Assembly (NCBI RefSeq): GCF_051954455.1
Contig: NZ_JBQCHS010000020.1
Coordinates: 91,601-155,600, forward strand
Length of the DNA: 64,000 nt
DNA from: Pseudolysinimonas sp051954455
GTDB lineage: Bacteria > Actinomycetota > Actinomycetes > Actinomycetales > Microbacteriaceae
Reading direction: 5' to 3'
Shown: positions 33,490 through 42,013 of the stretch, in pieces
Position numbering within the stretch: position 1 is the stretch's first letter
How the letters are laid out: every line of letters begins with the position of its first letter
Made by a program: the position numbers and the translations under genes
The notes under the pieces: model-generated
What the model saw: only the letters and a program-made list of their open reading frames with translations
The model's database searches: none
What the model was told of the DNA's origin: nothing

Positions 33490-34962
33490 TCAGTTGTTGG
33501 AGCTGAGGCGCTCGCGCAGCGCGGCGAGCGATGCGTCGTCGGCCAGCGTGCCGCCCGACGAGCTGTCGCTCGAGAAGGAGCTGCTCGCCGACGAGGTGGT
33601 CGTGGGGGCGAAGTCCTTCTCCCCCGCCTCCTCGGCCGCGATGATCTGCTTCTTGTGCGCCTCCCAGCGGGCCTGCGCGGCCGCGTACTCGGCCTCCCAC
33701 GCGTCGCGCTGGGCGTCGAAGCCCTCGAGCCACTCGCCCGAGGTGGCGTCGAAGCCCTCCGGGAACTTGTAGTTGCCCTGCTCGTCGTACTCGGTGACCA
33801 TGCCGTACAGCGCGGCGAGACCGGAGTCGAACTCCTCGTTGTGCGGGTCGATGCCCTCGTTCGCCTGCTTCAGCGACAGCGAGATGCGGCGACGCTCGAG
33901 GTCGATGTCGATGATCTTGACGAAGACCTCCTCGCCCACCGACACGACCTGCTCGGCGAGCTCGACGTGGCGGCCGGACAGCTCGGAGATGTGCACGAGG
34001 CCCTCGATGCCGTCGGCGACACGCACGAACGCACCGAACGGCACGAGCTTGGTGACCTTGCCGGGCGCGATCTGGCCGATCGCGTGCGTGCGGGCGAAGA
34101 CCTGCCACGGGTCCTCCTGCGTCGCCTTGAGCGACAGGGACACGCGCTCGCGCTCGAGGTCGACCTCGAGGATCTCGACGGTGACCTCCTGGCCGACCTC
34201 GACGACCTCGCTGGCGTGCTCGATGTGCTTCCAGGAGAGCTCGGAGACGTGCACGAGGCCGTCCACGCCGCCCAGGTCGACGAACGCGCCGAAGTTGACG
34301 ATGGAGGACACGACGCCCTTGCGGACCTGGCCCTTGTGCAGGTTGTTGAGGAACGTCGAGCGCGACTCCGACTGTGTCTGCTCGAGCAGCGCGCGGCGGC
34401 TCAGGACGACGTTGTTGCGGTTCTTGTCGAGCTCGAGGATCTTCGCCTCGATCTCCTGGCCGAGGTACGGCGTGAGGTCGCGGACGCGGCGGAGCTCGAT
34501 GAGCGAGGCCGGCAGGAACCCGCGGAGGCCGATGTCGACGATGAGGCCGCCCTTGACGACCTCGATGACCGAACCGGTGACGACACCGTCGGTCTCCTTG
34601 ATCTTCTCGACGTCGCCCCAGGCGCGCTCGTACTGGGCACGCTTCTTGGAGAGGATCAGACGACCCTCCTTGTCCTCCTTCTGGAGAACCAGGGCCTCGA
34701 CGCTGTCACCGACGTTGACGACCTCGTTGGGGTCCACGTCGTGCTTGATGGAGAGCTCGCGGGAGGGGATGACGCCCTCGGTCTTGTAGCCGACGTCGAG
34801 GAGGACCTCGTCGCGGTCGATCTTCACCACGGTGCCCTCGATGAGGTCGCCGTCGTTGAAGAACTTCAGAGTCAGTTCGACCGCGGCCAGGAAGTCTTCA
34901 GCAGATCCGATGTCGTTGATCGCGACCTGCTTGGTGGCCGTGGCGGTCGTTGCGGTTGTCAT
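33490..34962 (-). CDS. rpsA: 30S ribosomal protein S1
   Basis: 490-residue RNA-binding ribosomal protein. Four S1/OB repeats are visible, starting near residues 37, 122, 208 and 294; the last two carry the clearest motifs (SSIVNFGAFVDLGG and TKLVPFGAFVRVADG, each followed by GLVHxSELS). The C-terminal tail is acidic, then serine-rich (TTTSSASSSFSSDSS). The ATG start has no obvious Shine-Dalgarno, and the likely promoter lies about 100 bases upstream, leaving room for autogenous control through the leader. Confidence 0.97.
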   Translation of the reverse strand: MTTATTATATKQVAINDIGSAEDFLAAVELTLKFFNDGDLIEGTVVKIDRDEVLLDVGYKTEGVIPSRELSIKHDVDPNEVVNVGDSVEALVLQKEDKEGRLILSKKRAQYERAWGDVEKIKETDGVVTGSVIEVVKGGLIVDIGLRGFLPASLIELRRVRDLTPYLGQEIEAKILELDKNRNNVVLSRRALLEQTQSESRSTFLNNLHKGQVRKGVVSSIVNFGAFVDLGGVDGLVHVSELSWKHIEHASEVVEVGQEVTVEILEVDLERERVSLSLKATQEDPWQVFARTHAIGQIAPGKVTKLVPFGAFVRVADGIEGLVHISELSGRHVELAEQVVSVGEEVFVKIIDIDLERRRISLSLKQANEGIDPHNEEFDSGLAALYGMVTEYDEQGNYKFPEGFDATSGEWLEGFDAQRDAWEAEYAAAQARWEAHKKQIIAAEEAGEKDFAPTTTSSASSSFSSDSSSGGTLADDASLAALRERLSSNN

Positions 34963-35064
34963 GTAGTAAGTGCTCCGGGGTGGTGCGGGTATCGGGCCGG
35001 AGAACGCATGGGCGCACCCGGCGGATGGGTATGGAGAGTGCTCGCCGCAGAAATGCGACTCTCC

Positions 35065-35070
35065 AGACTA
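35065..35070 (-). promoter_or_regulatory. Candidate -10 element of rpsA (TAGTCT)
   Basis: TAGTCT would start transcription near 35058 and give a leader of about 95 bases with no Shine-Dalgarno close to the ATG. It lies 10 bases downstream of the lipoprotein stop. No clear -35 was seen. Confidence 0.4.
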
Positions 35071-35080
35071 CTACGCGGAG

Positions 35081-35692
35081 CTACTTCGTGGGTGACGTGA
35101 TCTCGGTCTCGATGCGCAGGACGTTCGGGTCGCCCGCGATGCCCGCCTGCGTGGCGACGCCCGGGTTGATCGGTGCGTTGAAGGCGTAGGCCATGGACCC
35201 GTGATCCTGCCCGGCCGTCCCGCCGGCGTTGTAGTTCCACGACGCGGTCTGCAGCGCATACGGCGCCGGGGTGGACGACGGCGCCGGCACGTTGGCGTAG
35301 TCGATGCTCCAGGGCTGCTTGCCCGCGGTCGCGCCGAGGGCGGCGATGAGCTTCTGCGCCTCATCGGTCGACAGCCCCACGTAGAGGTAGGTGCGGTGCG
35401 TCGTGGTGGTCGGGGTCGTGGTGTCCTGGACGGACTGCACGGTCTTATAGGCGCACGCGGGCGCCGGGCTGGCGGGGATGCCGAACTCCTTCGGCGAGTC
35501 CGCCGGGTCGAACGGGACGACGGTCGTGGCCGAGTCGTCGCCGAGCAGCACGACCTTCATGTGGCCGTCGCACGTGGGCGTCGCCGTCGCCTTCGGCTCG
35601 CTGGAGCAGCCGGCGAGGACGACGGCGGCGAGACCGGCCGTGAGCGCCGCGGCGGCGAGGCGGGCGAGCGGGCGCGGCACGGTGAACGTCAT
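35081..35692 (-). CDS. Putative lipoprotein of unknown function
   Basis: 203 residues. A lipoprotein signal is clear: basic start, hydrophobic stretch, and lipobox LAGC with the modified cysteine at C29, followed by a low-complexity SSEPKATATPT linker. The mature part has a second Cys pair (C41 and the C in PAPACAYK) that could form a disulphide, and a TTTPTTTTH stretch. I do not recognise a catalytic motif. It has its own TAGGAT -10 nine bases before the ATG, which includes the stop codon of the epimerase gene. Confidence 0.8.
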   Translation of the reverse strand: MTFTVPRPLARLAAAALTAGLAAVVLAGCSSEPKATATPTCDGHMKVVLLGDDSATTVVPFDPADSPKEFGIPASPAPACAYKTVQSVQDTTTPTTTTHRTYLYVGLSTDEAQKLIAALGATAGKQPWSIDYANVPAPSSTPAPYALQTASWNYNAGGTAGQDHGSMAYAFNAPINPGVATQAGIAGDPNVLRIETEITSPTK

Positions 35693-35701
35693 GGTGCTGC
35701 G

Positions 35702-35707
35702 ATCCTA
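35702..35707 (-). promoter_or_regulatory. -10 element of the lipoprotein gene (TAGGAT)
   Basis: TAGGAT begins with the TAG stop of the epimerase gene and ends nine bases before the lipoprotein ATG, giving a leader of only a few bases. Confidence 0.55.
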
Positions 35708-36685
35708 ACGACGGGTCGGCTGGGTGCCGGCCGGGCGCGCGCGCTCCGCGACGATCGCGCGGAGGGCCGGCTCGAGCTCCGGCTGGGCGAACCGGTAGCC
35801 GGCCGCCTGCAGCCGCTCCGGGAGCACCCAGCGGCTCTTGAGCACGAGCTCCGTCTCCGTCCGCAGCACGAAGGCGCCGAGCTCGAGCGCGATCCGCGGC
35901 AGCGGGATCCCGATCGGGACGCCGAGGACACGGCGGAGGGTCCGCATGAGCGTCGCGCTGTCGACGGGGTGCGGCGACGACACGTTGAGGACCCCGTCGA
36001 GGTCGCGTCGCTCACGGAGGAAGCCCACCACCCCGACCACGTCATCGACGTGCACCCAGCTGACGCGCTGCCGCCCGTGCGGGGTGCCGAAGCGGTGGGA
36101 GGTGCCGGCGGCGAGCCGTGCGCGCGTCGCCGGCCACGGGCCGTCGAGCTGGGCGCCGCCGAGACCGACGCGGGCCAGCAGCAGGAGCGGCACGAGGGCG
36201 CTCCCGTCCCCCAGCGTGATGGCCGTTCGGAGGGCCGCGCGTCGGACGCCCGGCACGTCGGCGCCGAAGAACGCCTCCTCCCACGCCCGCGCGACGCCGA
36301 CCGAGAAGCCCTCGCCGAGCTCGCCGTCGGCCTCGGTCTGGGGCCGGTCGTCGGCGTGCCGGTAGATGGTCGCGGTGGAGGAGTTGATCCAGAGCTCCGG
36401 CGGTGCGTCCGCGCGCCGGATCGCCTCCCCGAGCTCGGTCGTCGTCGCGATGCGGGAGCGCAGGATCTCGGCCCGGTTCACCGGGCCGTAGCGGCAGTCG
36501 ACGCTCTTGCCGGCGAGGTTGACGACGAGATCGGCGCCGTCGACGAGCCGCGCGATCGCCGCGGTGTCGCCCCAGGTCGCGTCGCCGGAGCGGCCCACCG
36601 TGCGCACCGTCTCACCGGCGGCGCCGAACGAGGCGCGCAGCCGGGTGCCGATGAATCCGCTCGCCCCCGCGATCACGACGGTCAT
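35705..36685 (-). CDS. TIGR01777-type NAD(P)-binding epimerase
   Basis: 326-residue extended short-chain dehydrogenase-like protein. The N-terminal GASGFIGTRL near 7-16 binds the nucleotide; LVVNLAGKSVDCRYGPVNR near 54-72 and WINSSTATIYRH near 104-115 match the TIGR01777 subfamily. The C-terminal DUF1731 segment is PERLQAAGYRFAQPELEPAL. The reaction is not known for this subfamily. ATG 36683-36685 lies 12 bases after the DUF885 gene. Confidence 0.9.
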   Translation of the reverse strand: MTVVIAGASGFIGTRLRASFGAAGETVRTVGRSGDATWGDTAAIARLVDGADLVVNLAGKSVDCRYGPVNRAEILRSRIATTTELGEAIRRADAPPELWINSSTATIYRHADDRPQTEADGELGEGFSVGVARAWEEAFFGADVPGVRRAALRTAITLGDGSALVPLLLLARVGLGGAQLDGPWPATRARLAAGTSHRFGTPHGRQRVSWVHVDDVVGVVGFLRERRDLDGVLNVSSPHPVDSATLMRTLRRVLGVPIGIPLPRIALELGAFVLRTETELVLKSRWVLPERLQAAGYRFAQPELEPALRAIVAERARPAGTQPTRR

Positions 36686-36697
36686 ATCGCCGCGACG

Positions 36698-38383
36698 TCA
36701 CCGCAGGAGTTCGGCCTGCAGGGTGTCGAGGCCGACGCCGCCGAGGTCGAGCGCGTGCTTGTGGAACTCCTTGAACGAGAAGTCCGCGCCCGCCTTCCGC
36801 TGCGCCGCCGAGCGGATCTGCTCCCAGATCCGCTGCCCCACCTTGTAGGCGGGGGCCTGACCCGGCCAGCCCAGGTAGCGGTTCACCTCGAACCGCACGA
36901 AGGCGTCGTCCATGTTGACGTTCTTGCGCATGAAGGCGAGCGCGTAGTCCGCGTCCCACGGTCCCTCGCCGTCCGGGCGCGGCTTGGCGAGGTGCACCCC
37001 GATGTCGAGCACGACGCGCGCCGCGCGCATGCGCTGCCCGTCGAGCATCCCGAGGCGGTCGCCCGGGTCGTCGAGGAACCCGAGCTCCTCCATGAGCCGC
37101 TCGGCGTACAGCGCCCACCCCTCGGCGTGGCCGCTCGTGCCGGCGAGCTGGCGGCGCCAGGTGTTGAGCTGCGCACGGTTGTAGACGGCCTGACCGATCT
37201 GCAGATGATGACCGGGGACGCCCTCGTGGTAGACCGTCGTCGTCTCGCGCCAGGTGTCGAACTCGGTGACACCCTCGGGCACGCTCCACCACATGCGGCC
37301 CGGGCGGGTGAAGTCGTCCGAGGGGCCGGTGTAGTAGATGCCGCCGTCCTGGGTCGGCGCGATCATGCACTCGACCCGACGGACCGGCTCGGGGATCTCG
37401 AAGTGCGTCTTCGAGAGCTCCGCGACCGCGGTGTCGGCGAGCTGCTGCATCCAGGCCTTCAGCGCGTCGGTGCCGTGGATCTTGCGGGACGCGTCGCGGT
37501 CGAGGACGGCGATGGCCTCCTCCACGCTCGCCCCCGACTGGATCTCGCCCGCGATCCGGGTCTGCTCGTCGACCATGCGCGCGAGCTCGCCGAGCCCCCA
37601 CTCGTAGGTCTCGTCGAGGTCGATCGCGGCGCCGAGGAAGTGGCGCGACTGCAGGGCGTAGAGCTCGCGACCGACGCCGTCGCGCTCGCCCGCCCGCGGG
37701 GCCAGGTCCGTCTCGAGGAACGCGGCGAGCTCGGCGTAGGCCTCGGCCGCCCGGCGGGCACCGGCGGCGAGGTCGCGGGCGAGCGAGTCGGGCACGGCGC
37801 CCCCGTCGTCGAGGGCCGCGTTCGCGGCGAGCTCGACGAAGAAGCCGGTCGCGGCGTCCGCGTGCTGGCGCGCCTGCTTCGCCGTCTCGACCACCTGGCG
37901 GCGGGCGGGTACCACACCATCCTGGATCCCGAGGCGCAGCGTCTCGAGGTAGCCGGTCACCGCCCCGGGCACGTTGGTGAGCTTCTGCGCGATGGTCGCC
38001 CAGTCGTCGGCGGTCGCGGTGGGCATGAGGTCGAAGACCTCGCGGATGCCCTGAGCGGGTGACGCGATCACGTTGACGTCGCGCTCGAAGAGCTTCGCGT
38101 CGTGCTGCTCGACCTCGAGCCGGAGCTCGGCGAGCAGGTCGGTCTTCGTCACCCGATCGACGTCGTCGTGCGGGTCGGCGGCCTCGAGCCGGCTGATCAC
38201 GTCCTTCACCGCGCGCAGATGCGCCTCCTCGCCGGCAGGCGAGAGATCGCCGTACTCGCCGATGCGCCCCTCCGCACCGATGTAGACGGCGTAGTCGGGG
38301 TCGAGGTCGATGAGGGTGCGCACCCATCCCTCCGCGATCTCGTCGATCGGGGTGGGCGTGCGCTGCGGCTGGGAGTCCGTCAT
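36698..38383 (-). CDS. DUF885 family protein (predicted zinc peptidase-like)
   Basis: 561 residues. The family motif is TTVYHEGVPGHHLQIGQAVY near residues 387-406, an HExxPGHH pattern that suggests metal-dependent hydrolysis, together with SGHAEGWALYAERLMEELGF. No signal peptide is seen, so it should act in the cytoplasm. I choose ATG 38381-38383 because a TAGCGT -10 lies seven bases upstream; the in-frame GTG at 38390-38392 would sit inside that element. Substrate unknown, though a peptide is likely. Confidence 0.88.
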   Translation of the reverse strand: MTDSQPQRTPTPIDEIAEGWVRTLIDLDPDYAVYIGAEGRIGEYGDLSPAGEEAHLRAVKDVISRLEAADPHDDVDRVTKTDLLAELRLEVEQHDAKLFERDVNVIASPAQGIREVFDLMPTATADDWATIAQKLTNVPGAVTGYLETLRLGIQDGVVPARRQVVETAKQARQHADAATGFFVELAANAALDDGGAVPDSLARDLAAGARRAAEAYAELAAFLETDLAPRAGERDGVGRELYALQSRHFLGAAIDLDETYEWGLGELARMVDEQTRIAGEIQSGASVEEAIAVLDRDASRKIHGTDALKAWMQQLADTAVAELSKTHFEIPEPVRRVECMIAPTQDGGIYYTGPSDDFTRPGRMWWSVPEGVTEFDTWRETTTVYHEGVPGHHLQIGQAVYNRAQLNTWRRQLAGTSGHAEGWALYAERLMEELGFLDDPGDRLGMLDGQRMRAARVVLDIGVHLAKPRPDGEGPWDADYALAFMRKNVNMDDAFVRFEVNRYLGWPGQAPAYKVGQRIWEQIRSAAQRKAGADFSFKEFHKHALDLGGVGLDTLQAELLR

Positions 38384-38390
38384 GCGCTCC

Positions 38391-38396
38391 ACGCTA
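38391..38396 (-). promoter_or_regulatory. -10 element of the DUF885 gene (TAGCGT)
   Basis: TAGCGT includes the HPr stop codon (TAG) and ends seven bases before the ATG of the DUF885 gene. Confidence 0.5.
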
Positions 38397-38654
38397 TTCG
38401 TCGTCGAGATCGCGTTCCAGCATCGCGCCGAGGACCCCGAGCGCGTGCTCCGACTCGGAGCGGAGCACGACCTCCTCGCCGAACGGCACCCCGAGGGTCA
38501 GGAGCCCGAGGATGCTGGCGGCGTCCGCCTCCGTGCCCCGCGCGTTGACGACCGTCACCGACGCGCCGAGCGCCGCGGCGGCCGCGCTGAACAGCGCAGC
38601 GGGGCGTGCGTGCAGCCCGCTCCGCGCGGCGACCCGCACCCGGCGCTCGGGCAT
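38394..38654 (-). CDS. ptsH: HPr family phosphocarrier protein
   Basis: 86-residue HPr. The phosphorylated histidine is H15 in SGLHARPAAL, and the regulatory serine region is ASILGLLTLGV near 45-55. It should accept phosphate from enzyme I of the phosphotransferase system, or act in regulation. Its ATG overlaps the polA stop as TGATG, an unusual pairing, and no other PTS gene is in the window. The N-terminus is arginine-rich (ERRVRVAARS). Because no enzyme I or permease is nearby, a regulatory role remains possible. Confidence 0.9.
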   Translation of the reverse strand: MPERRVRVAARSGLHARPAALFSAAAAALGASVTVVNARGTEADAASILGLLTLGVPFGEEVVLRSESEHALGVLGAMLERDLDDE

Positions 38655-41317
38655 CAGTGGGCGGCGGCGTCCCAGTTCGGGCCGTGCCCGAGCTGCACGT
38701 CGAGGGGAACGCTCAGATCGGCCGCGCCCGCCATCCGGGTCCGCACGATGTCGGTCAGCTCGTCCAGCTCCCCCGGCGCCACCTCGAGCACGAGCTCGTC
38801 GTGCACCTGGAGCAGCATGCGGCTGCCGAGCTCGCGCTCCCGGATGTCGGCGTCGACGCCGATCATGGCCCGCTTGATGATGTCGGCCGCGGAGCCCTGG
38901 ATCGGCGAGTTGAGCGCCTGACGCTCCGCGTTCTCCCGCAGCACACGGTTCGTGCTGGTGAGGTCGCTGAAGGGACGGCGGCGCCCGAAGATCGTCGTGG
39001 TGTAGCCGTCCTCGCGGGCCTGCTCGACGACGCCGCGGAGGTAGTCGCGCACGGCGCCGAAGCGGGCGAAGTAGTCGGCCATGAGCTCCTTCGCCTCGCT
39101 CACCTCGATCCGCAGCTGCTTGCTGAGGCCGAACGCGCTCAGGCCGTAGGCGAGGCCGTACGACATCGCCTTCACCTTGACGCGCTGCTGCGGGGTGACC
39201 TCCGAGGGGTCGACGTGGAAGATGCGCGCGCCGACGAACCGGTGCAGGTCCTCCCCCGAGTTGAACGCCTCGATGAGCCCCGCGTCGCCGGAGAGGTGCG
39301 CCATGATCCGCATCTCGATCTGCGAGTAGTCGGCGGTGAGGAGCGTCTCGAAGCCGTCGCCGGCACGGAACGCGGCGCGGACCTCGCGGCCGACCTCGGT
39401 CTTGATCGGGATGTTCTGCAGGTTCGGGTCGTTCGACGAGACGCGGCCGGTCGCCGATCCGGTCTGCTCGTAGGTGGTGTGGATGCGCCCGTCGCTCCCG
39501 ATCGCGGCCTCGAGCGTCTCGACGATCTGCTTGATCTTCGTGGCGTCGCGGTGCCGCAGGAGGAGCTCGAGGAACGGATGCGGATGCGCGTCCTGCAGGT
39601 CGGCCAGCGCCGCGGCGTCGGTCGAGTAGCCGGTCTTGTTCTGCCGGGTCTTCGGCATGCCGAGCTGCTCGAACAGCACCTCCTGGAGCTGCTTCGGCGA
39701 CCCGAGGTTCACCTCGCGTCCGATCTCGGCGAAGGCGGCGCGCGCGATCGCGTCGGCCTGCGCGCCGAGGCGGCTGTTGAGGCCGGCCAGGTGATCGCGG
39801 TCGACGGTGACGCCCTGCAGCTCCATCCGCGCCAGGGTCGGCAGCAGGGGCGCCTCGATGCCCGTCATCACGTCGCGCGAGCCCTCGTCGAGCCGGGTGC
39901 GGAGCTCCTCCGCCAGCCGCAGGATGTACCAGGCCTCGGTGGCCGGGCTGAGCGGCTCCGTCTCGGGCACCAGCTGGCTCGGATCGGGCTCGGGAAGCGC
40001 CTCGCCGAGGTAGTAGTAGCTGAGTCCGCCGAGCGTGTCGGCCTTGGTGCCGGGGCGCAGGAGCCATGCGCCGAGGATCGTGTCGAACACGATGCCGTTG
40101 AGCGTCAGGCCCGTGCCGGCGAGGGCCTTGAACTGCCGCTTGCCCTCGTGCAGCACCTTCGGCGCCGGACTCGCGAGCCACGCCTCGAGCGCGTCGTAGT
40201 CCTGCCGGCCCGGCGCCCACGGCACCCAGGCCGTGTCGTCGGCGCCGGCGATGCCGAAGCCGTCGACCTTGCCGCCGAGGGTGACGATGCGGAGGCCGAG
40301 CTCCTTGGTGCCGCCGGCCGACTGCCGGTCGAGCCAGAGCGCCAGCTCCTCGTCGACGAGGGTGCGCACCGGGGGCACCTCGGCGGCGGGGGCTCGGCCG
40401 TCGTCGCGCGACGCGTTCTCGTCGACGGCGCCCTCGAGCTTCAGCACGCGCTCGAGCAGCGTGCGGAACTGCAGCCGCTCGAACACGGCGCGGACCGCGG
40501 CGACGTCGATGGGGCGGCGCCCGAGATCCGCCGGGGCGACCGGCAGGTCGACGTCGCGCACGAGCCGGTTGAGCCGGCGGTTGCGGACCACGCGGTCCTG
40601 CTGGTCGCGCAGGTTCTGCCCGACCACGCCCGTGATCTCGTCGGCATGCGCCAGGAGCTCCTGCACGGTGCCGTACTTCTGGATCCACTTGACCGCGGTC
40701 TTCTCGCCGACCTTGTCGACGCCCGGCAGGTTGTCGCTCGTCTCGCCGACGAGCGCCGCGATCTCGGGGTACTGCTGCGGCTCGATGCCGTAGCGCTCGA
40801 CGACGGCGTCGTGGTCGTACCGCTTCAGCTCGGAGACCCCGCGCGCGTTCGGGTAGAGCAGGGTCACGTCGTCGTCGACCAGCTGGATGGTGTCGCGATC
40901 GCCCGAGACGACGAGGACGTCGAAGCCCTCCTCCTTGCCGCGCAGCGACAGGGTGGCGAGGATGTCGTCGGCCTCGTAGTCCTCTTTGGTGATCGTCGTG
41001 ATGTTCATGGCCTTCAGCGCCTCCTCGAGGAGCGGCACCTGACCCTTGAACTCCGGCGGCGTCTCGCCGCGGGTCGCCTTGTAGTCCTCGTAGTCGCGGT
41101 TGCGGAAGGAGAAGCGCGAGATGTCGAACGCGACCGCGAGGTGGGTCGGCTGCTCCTTCTGCAGGAGCAGGATGAGCATGCTGAGGAAGCCGTGGATGGC
41201 GTTCGTGTGCTGGCCGTCGCGGGTGACGAAGCTGTCGATCGGGAGCGCGTAGAACGCCCGGAAGGCCAGCGAATGGCCGTCCACGAGCAGCAACGTAGGC
41301 TTGTCGGAGTCCGGCAC
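38654..41317 (-). CDS. polA: DNA polymerase I
   Basis: 887-residue repair polymerase. Domains: 5' nuclease (about 1-290; LLVDGHSLAFRAFYALP, EADDILATL, SGDRDTIQLV), an exonuclease-like domain without recognisable DxE catalytic motifs (about 300-480), and a family A polymerase (motif A LLTADYSQIEMRI, motif B KVKAMSYGLAYG, motif C LLQVHDELVLE). The motif B residue equivalent to E. coli F762 is tyrosine (Y720). Proofreading is probably lost, as in other actinobacteria. GTG start with a TAGGCT -10 six bases upstream. Confidence 0.97.
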   Translation of the reverse strand: MPDSDKPTLLLVDGHSLAFRAFYALPIDSFVTRDGQHTNAIHGFLSMLILLLQKEQPTHLAVAFDISRFSFRNRDYEDYKATRGETPPEFKGQVPLLEEALKAMNITTITKEDYEADDILATLSLRGKEEGFDVLVVSGDRDTIQLVDDDVTLLYPNARGVSELKRYDHDAVVERYGIEPQQYPEIAALVGETSDNLPGVDKVGEKTAVKWIQKYGTVQELLAHADEITGVVGQNLRDQQDRVVRNRRLNRLVRDVDLPVAPADLGRRPIDVAAVRAVFERLQFRTLLERVLKLEGAVDENASRDDGRAPAAEVPPVRTLVDEELALWLDRQSAGGTKELGLRIVTLGGKVDGFGIAGADDTAWVPWAPGRQDYDALEAWLASPAPKVLHEGKRQFKALAGTGLTLNGIVFDTILGAWLLRPGTKADTLGGLSYYYLGEALPEPDPSQLVPETEPLSPATEAWYILRLAEELRTRLDEGSRDVMTGIEAPLLPTLARMELQGVTVDRDHLAGLNSRLGAQADAIARAAFAEIGREVNLGSPKQLQEVLFEQLGMPKTRQNKTGYSTDAAALADLQDAHPHPFLELLLRHRDATKIKQIVETLEAAIGSDGRIHTTYEQTGSATGRVSSNDPNLQNIPIKTEVGREVRAAFRAGDGFETLLTADYSQIEMRIMAHLSGDAGLIEAFNSGEDLHRFVGARIFHVDPSEVTPQQRVKVKAMSYGLAYGLSAFGLSKQLRIEVSEAKELMADYFARFGAVRDYLRGVVEQAREDGYTTTIFGRRRPFSDLTSTNRVLRENAERQALNSPIQGSAADIIKRAMIGVDADIRERELGSRMLLQVHDELVLEVAPGELDELTDIVRTRMAGAADLSVPLDVQLGHGPNWDAAAH

Positions 41318-41323
41318 GCGCCC

Positions 41324-41329
41324 AGCCTA
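41324..41329 (-). promoter_or_regulatory. -10 element of polA (TAGGCT), leaderless start
   Basis: TAGGCT ends six bases before the polA GTG. It uses the same hexamer and spacing as coaE and the ANTAR regulator gene. Confidence 0.6.
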
Positions 41330-41371
41330 ACCGCCGGTCCCGACACGCCCACCGACGATGCAGGAGCGCCC

Positions 41372-41797
41372 GTGACGAAGATCCCCGACGGCCTCGACCC
41401 GGAGCTCGTCGACCGGATCCTGGGCACCGGCGGAGGCGAGCTGACCCGCCGGATGGGCATCGAGCTCCTCGAGGTGTCGGCCGAGTACTCGGTCGCGACG
41501 ATGCCGGTCGAGGGCAACCGCCAGGTGGTCGGACTCCTGCACGGGGGCGCGCATGTGGTCCTCGGCGAGTCGCTCGGCTCGATCTCGTCGGCGATCCACG
41601 CCGGTCCCGGGCGCTACGCCGTCGGGATCGAGATCAACGCGAGCCACAGCCGCTCGGTGACCTCGGGGCTGGTCACGGGAACCTGTCGCGCTCTCGTCCT
41701 CGGCCGGACGCTCTGCACCCACGAGATCGTCATGACCGACGAGGAGGGGCGCCGCCTCTCGACGGTGCGTATCACCAACATGCTCCGCGACCGGTAG
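41372..41797 (+). CDS. PaaI-family hot-dog thioesterase
   Basis: 141-residue hot-dog fold protein predicted to hydrolyse aromatic or other acyl-CoA thioesters. The family core is MPVEGNRQVVGLLHGGAHVV near 44-63, with the HGG motif and GESLGSISS on the following helix, and EINASHSRSV near 88. GTG at 41372-41374 is chosen because a GGAG ribosome binding site sits five bases upstream. It is divergent from polA. The pathway is unclear. Confidence 0.88.
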   Translation: MTKIPDGLDPELVDRILGTGGGELTRRMGIELLEVSAEYSVATMPVEGNRQVVGLLHGGAHVVLGESLGSISSAIHAGPGRYAVGIEINASHSRSVTSGLVTGTCRALVLGRTLCTHEIVMTDEEGRRLSTVRITNMLRDR

Positions 41798-42013
41798 CGG
41801 CGCCGGCGAGACGCATCCGCCCGATCCGCACGACCTGCGAGACGGAGCTCGTGGAGCTTCCTTCTGTCGAGATGCCGGTCGGGGCCGGGTCGGTCGCCGT
41901 GAGGCGGCCCGAAACGGCGAGTCGACGGCGATGAGATCTCGACACGCGGCGCTCGGGTGCCGCTGCTCGGTCCGAGCGCTTCGGACTCGACGCTTCGCAT
42001 CGAGCCCCGCGCA
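41798..42013. other. Intergenic region between thioesterase and ANTAR regulator
   Basis: 216 bases between two convergent genes. It contains one short hairpin near 41970 and a distant inverted repeat (TGTCGAGA at 41865-41872, TCTCGACA at 41937-41944). An opposite-strand 80-codon open frame covers it but has no family resemblance. I see no convincing gene. Confidence 0.5.
41970..41986. terminator. Hairpin between convergent genes
   Basis: GTCCGA and TCGGAC form an exact six-base stem with a five-base loop, 27 bases beyond the ANTAR regulator stop. It is suitable as its terminator and could also act on the thioesterase transcript. Confidence 0.4.
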
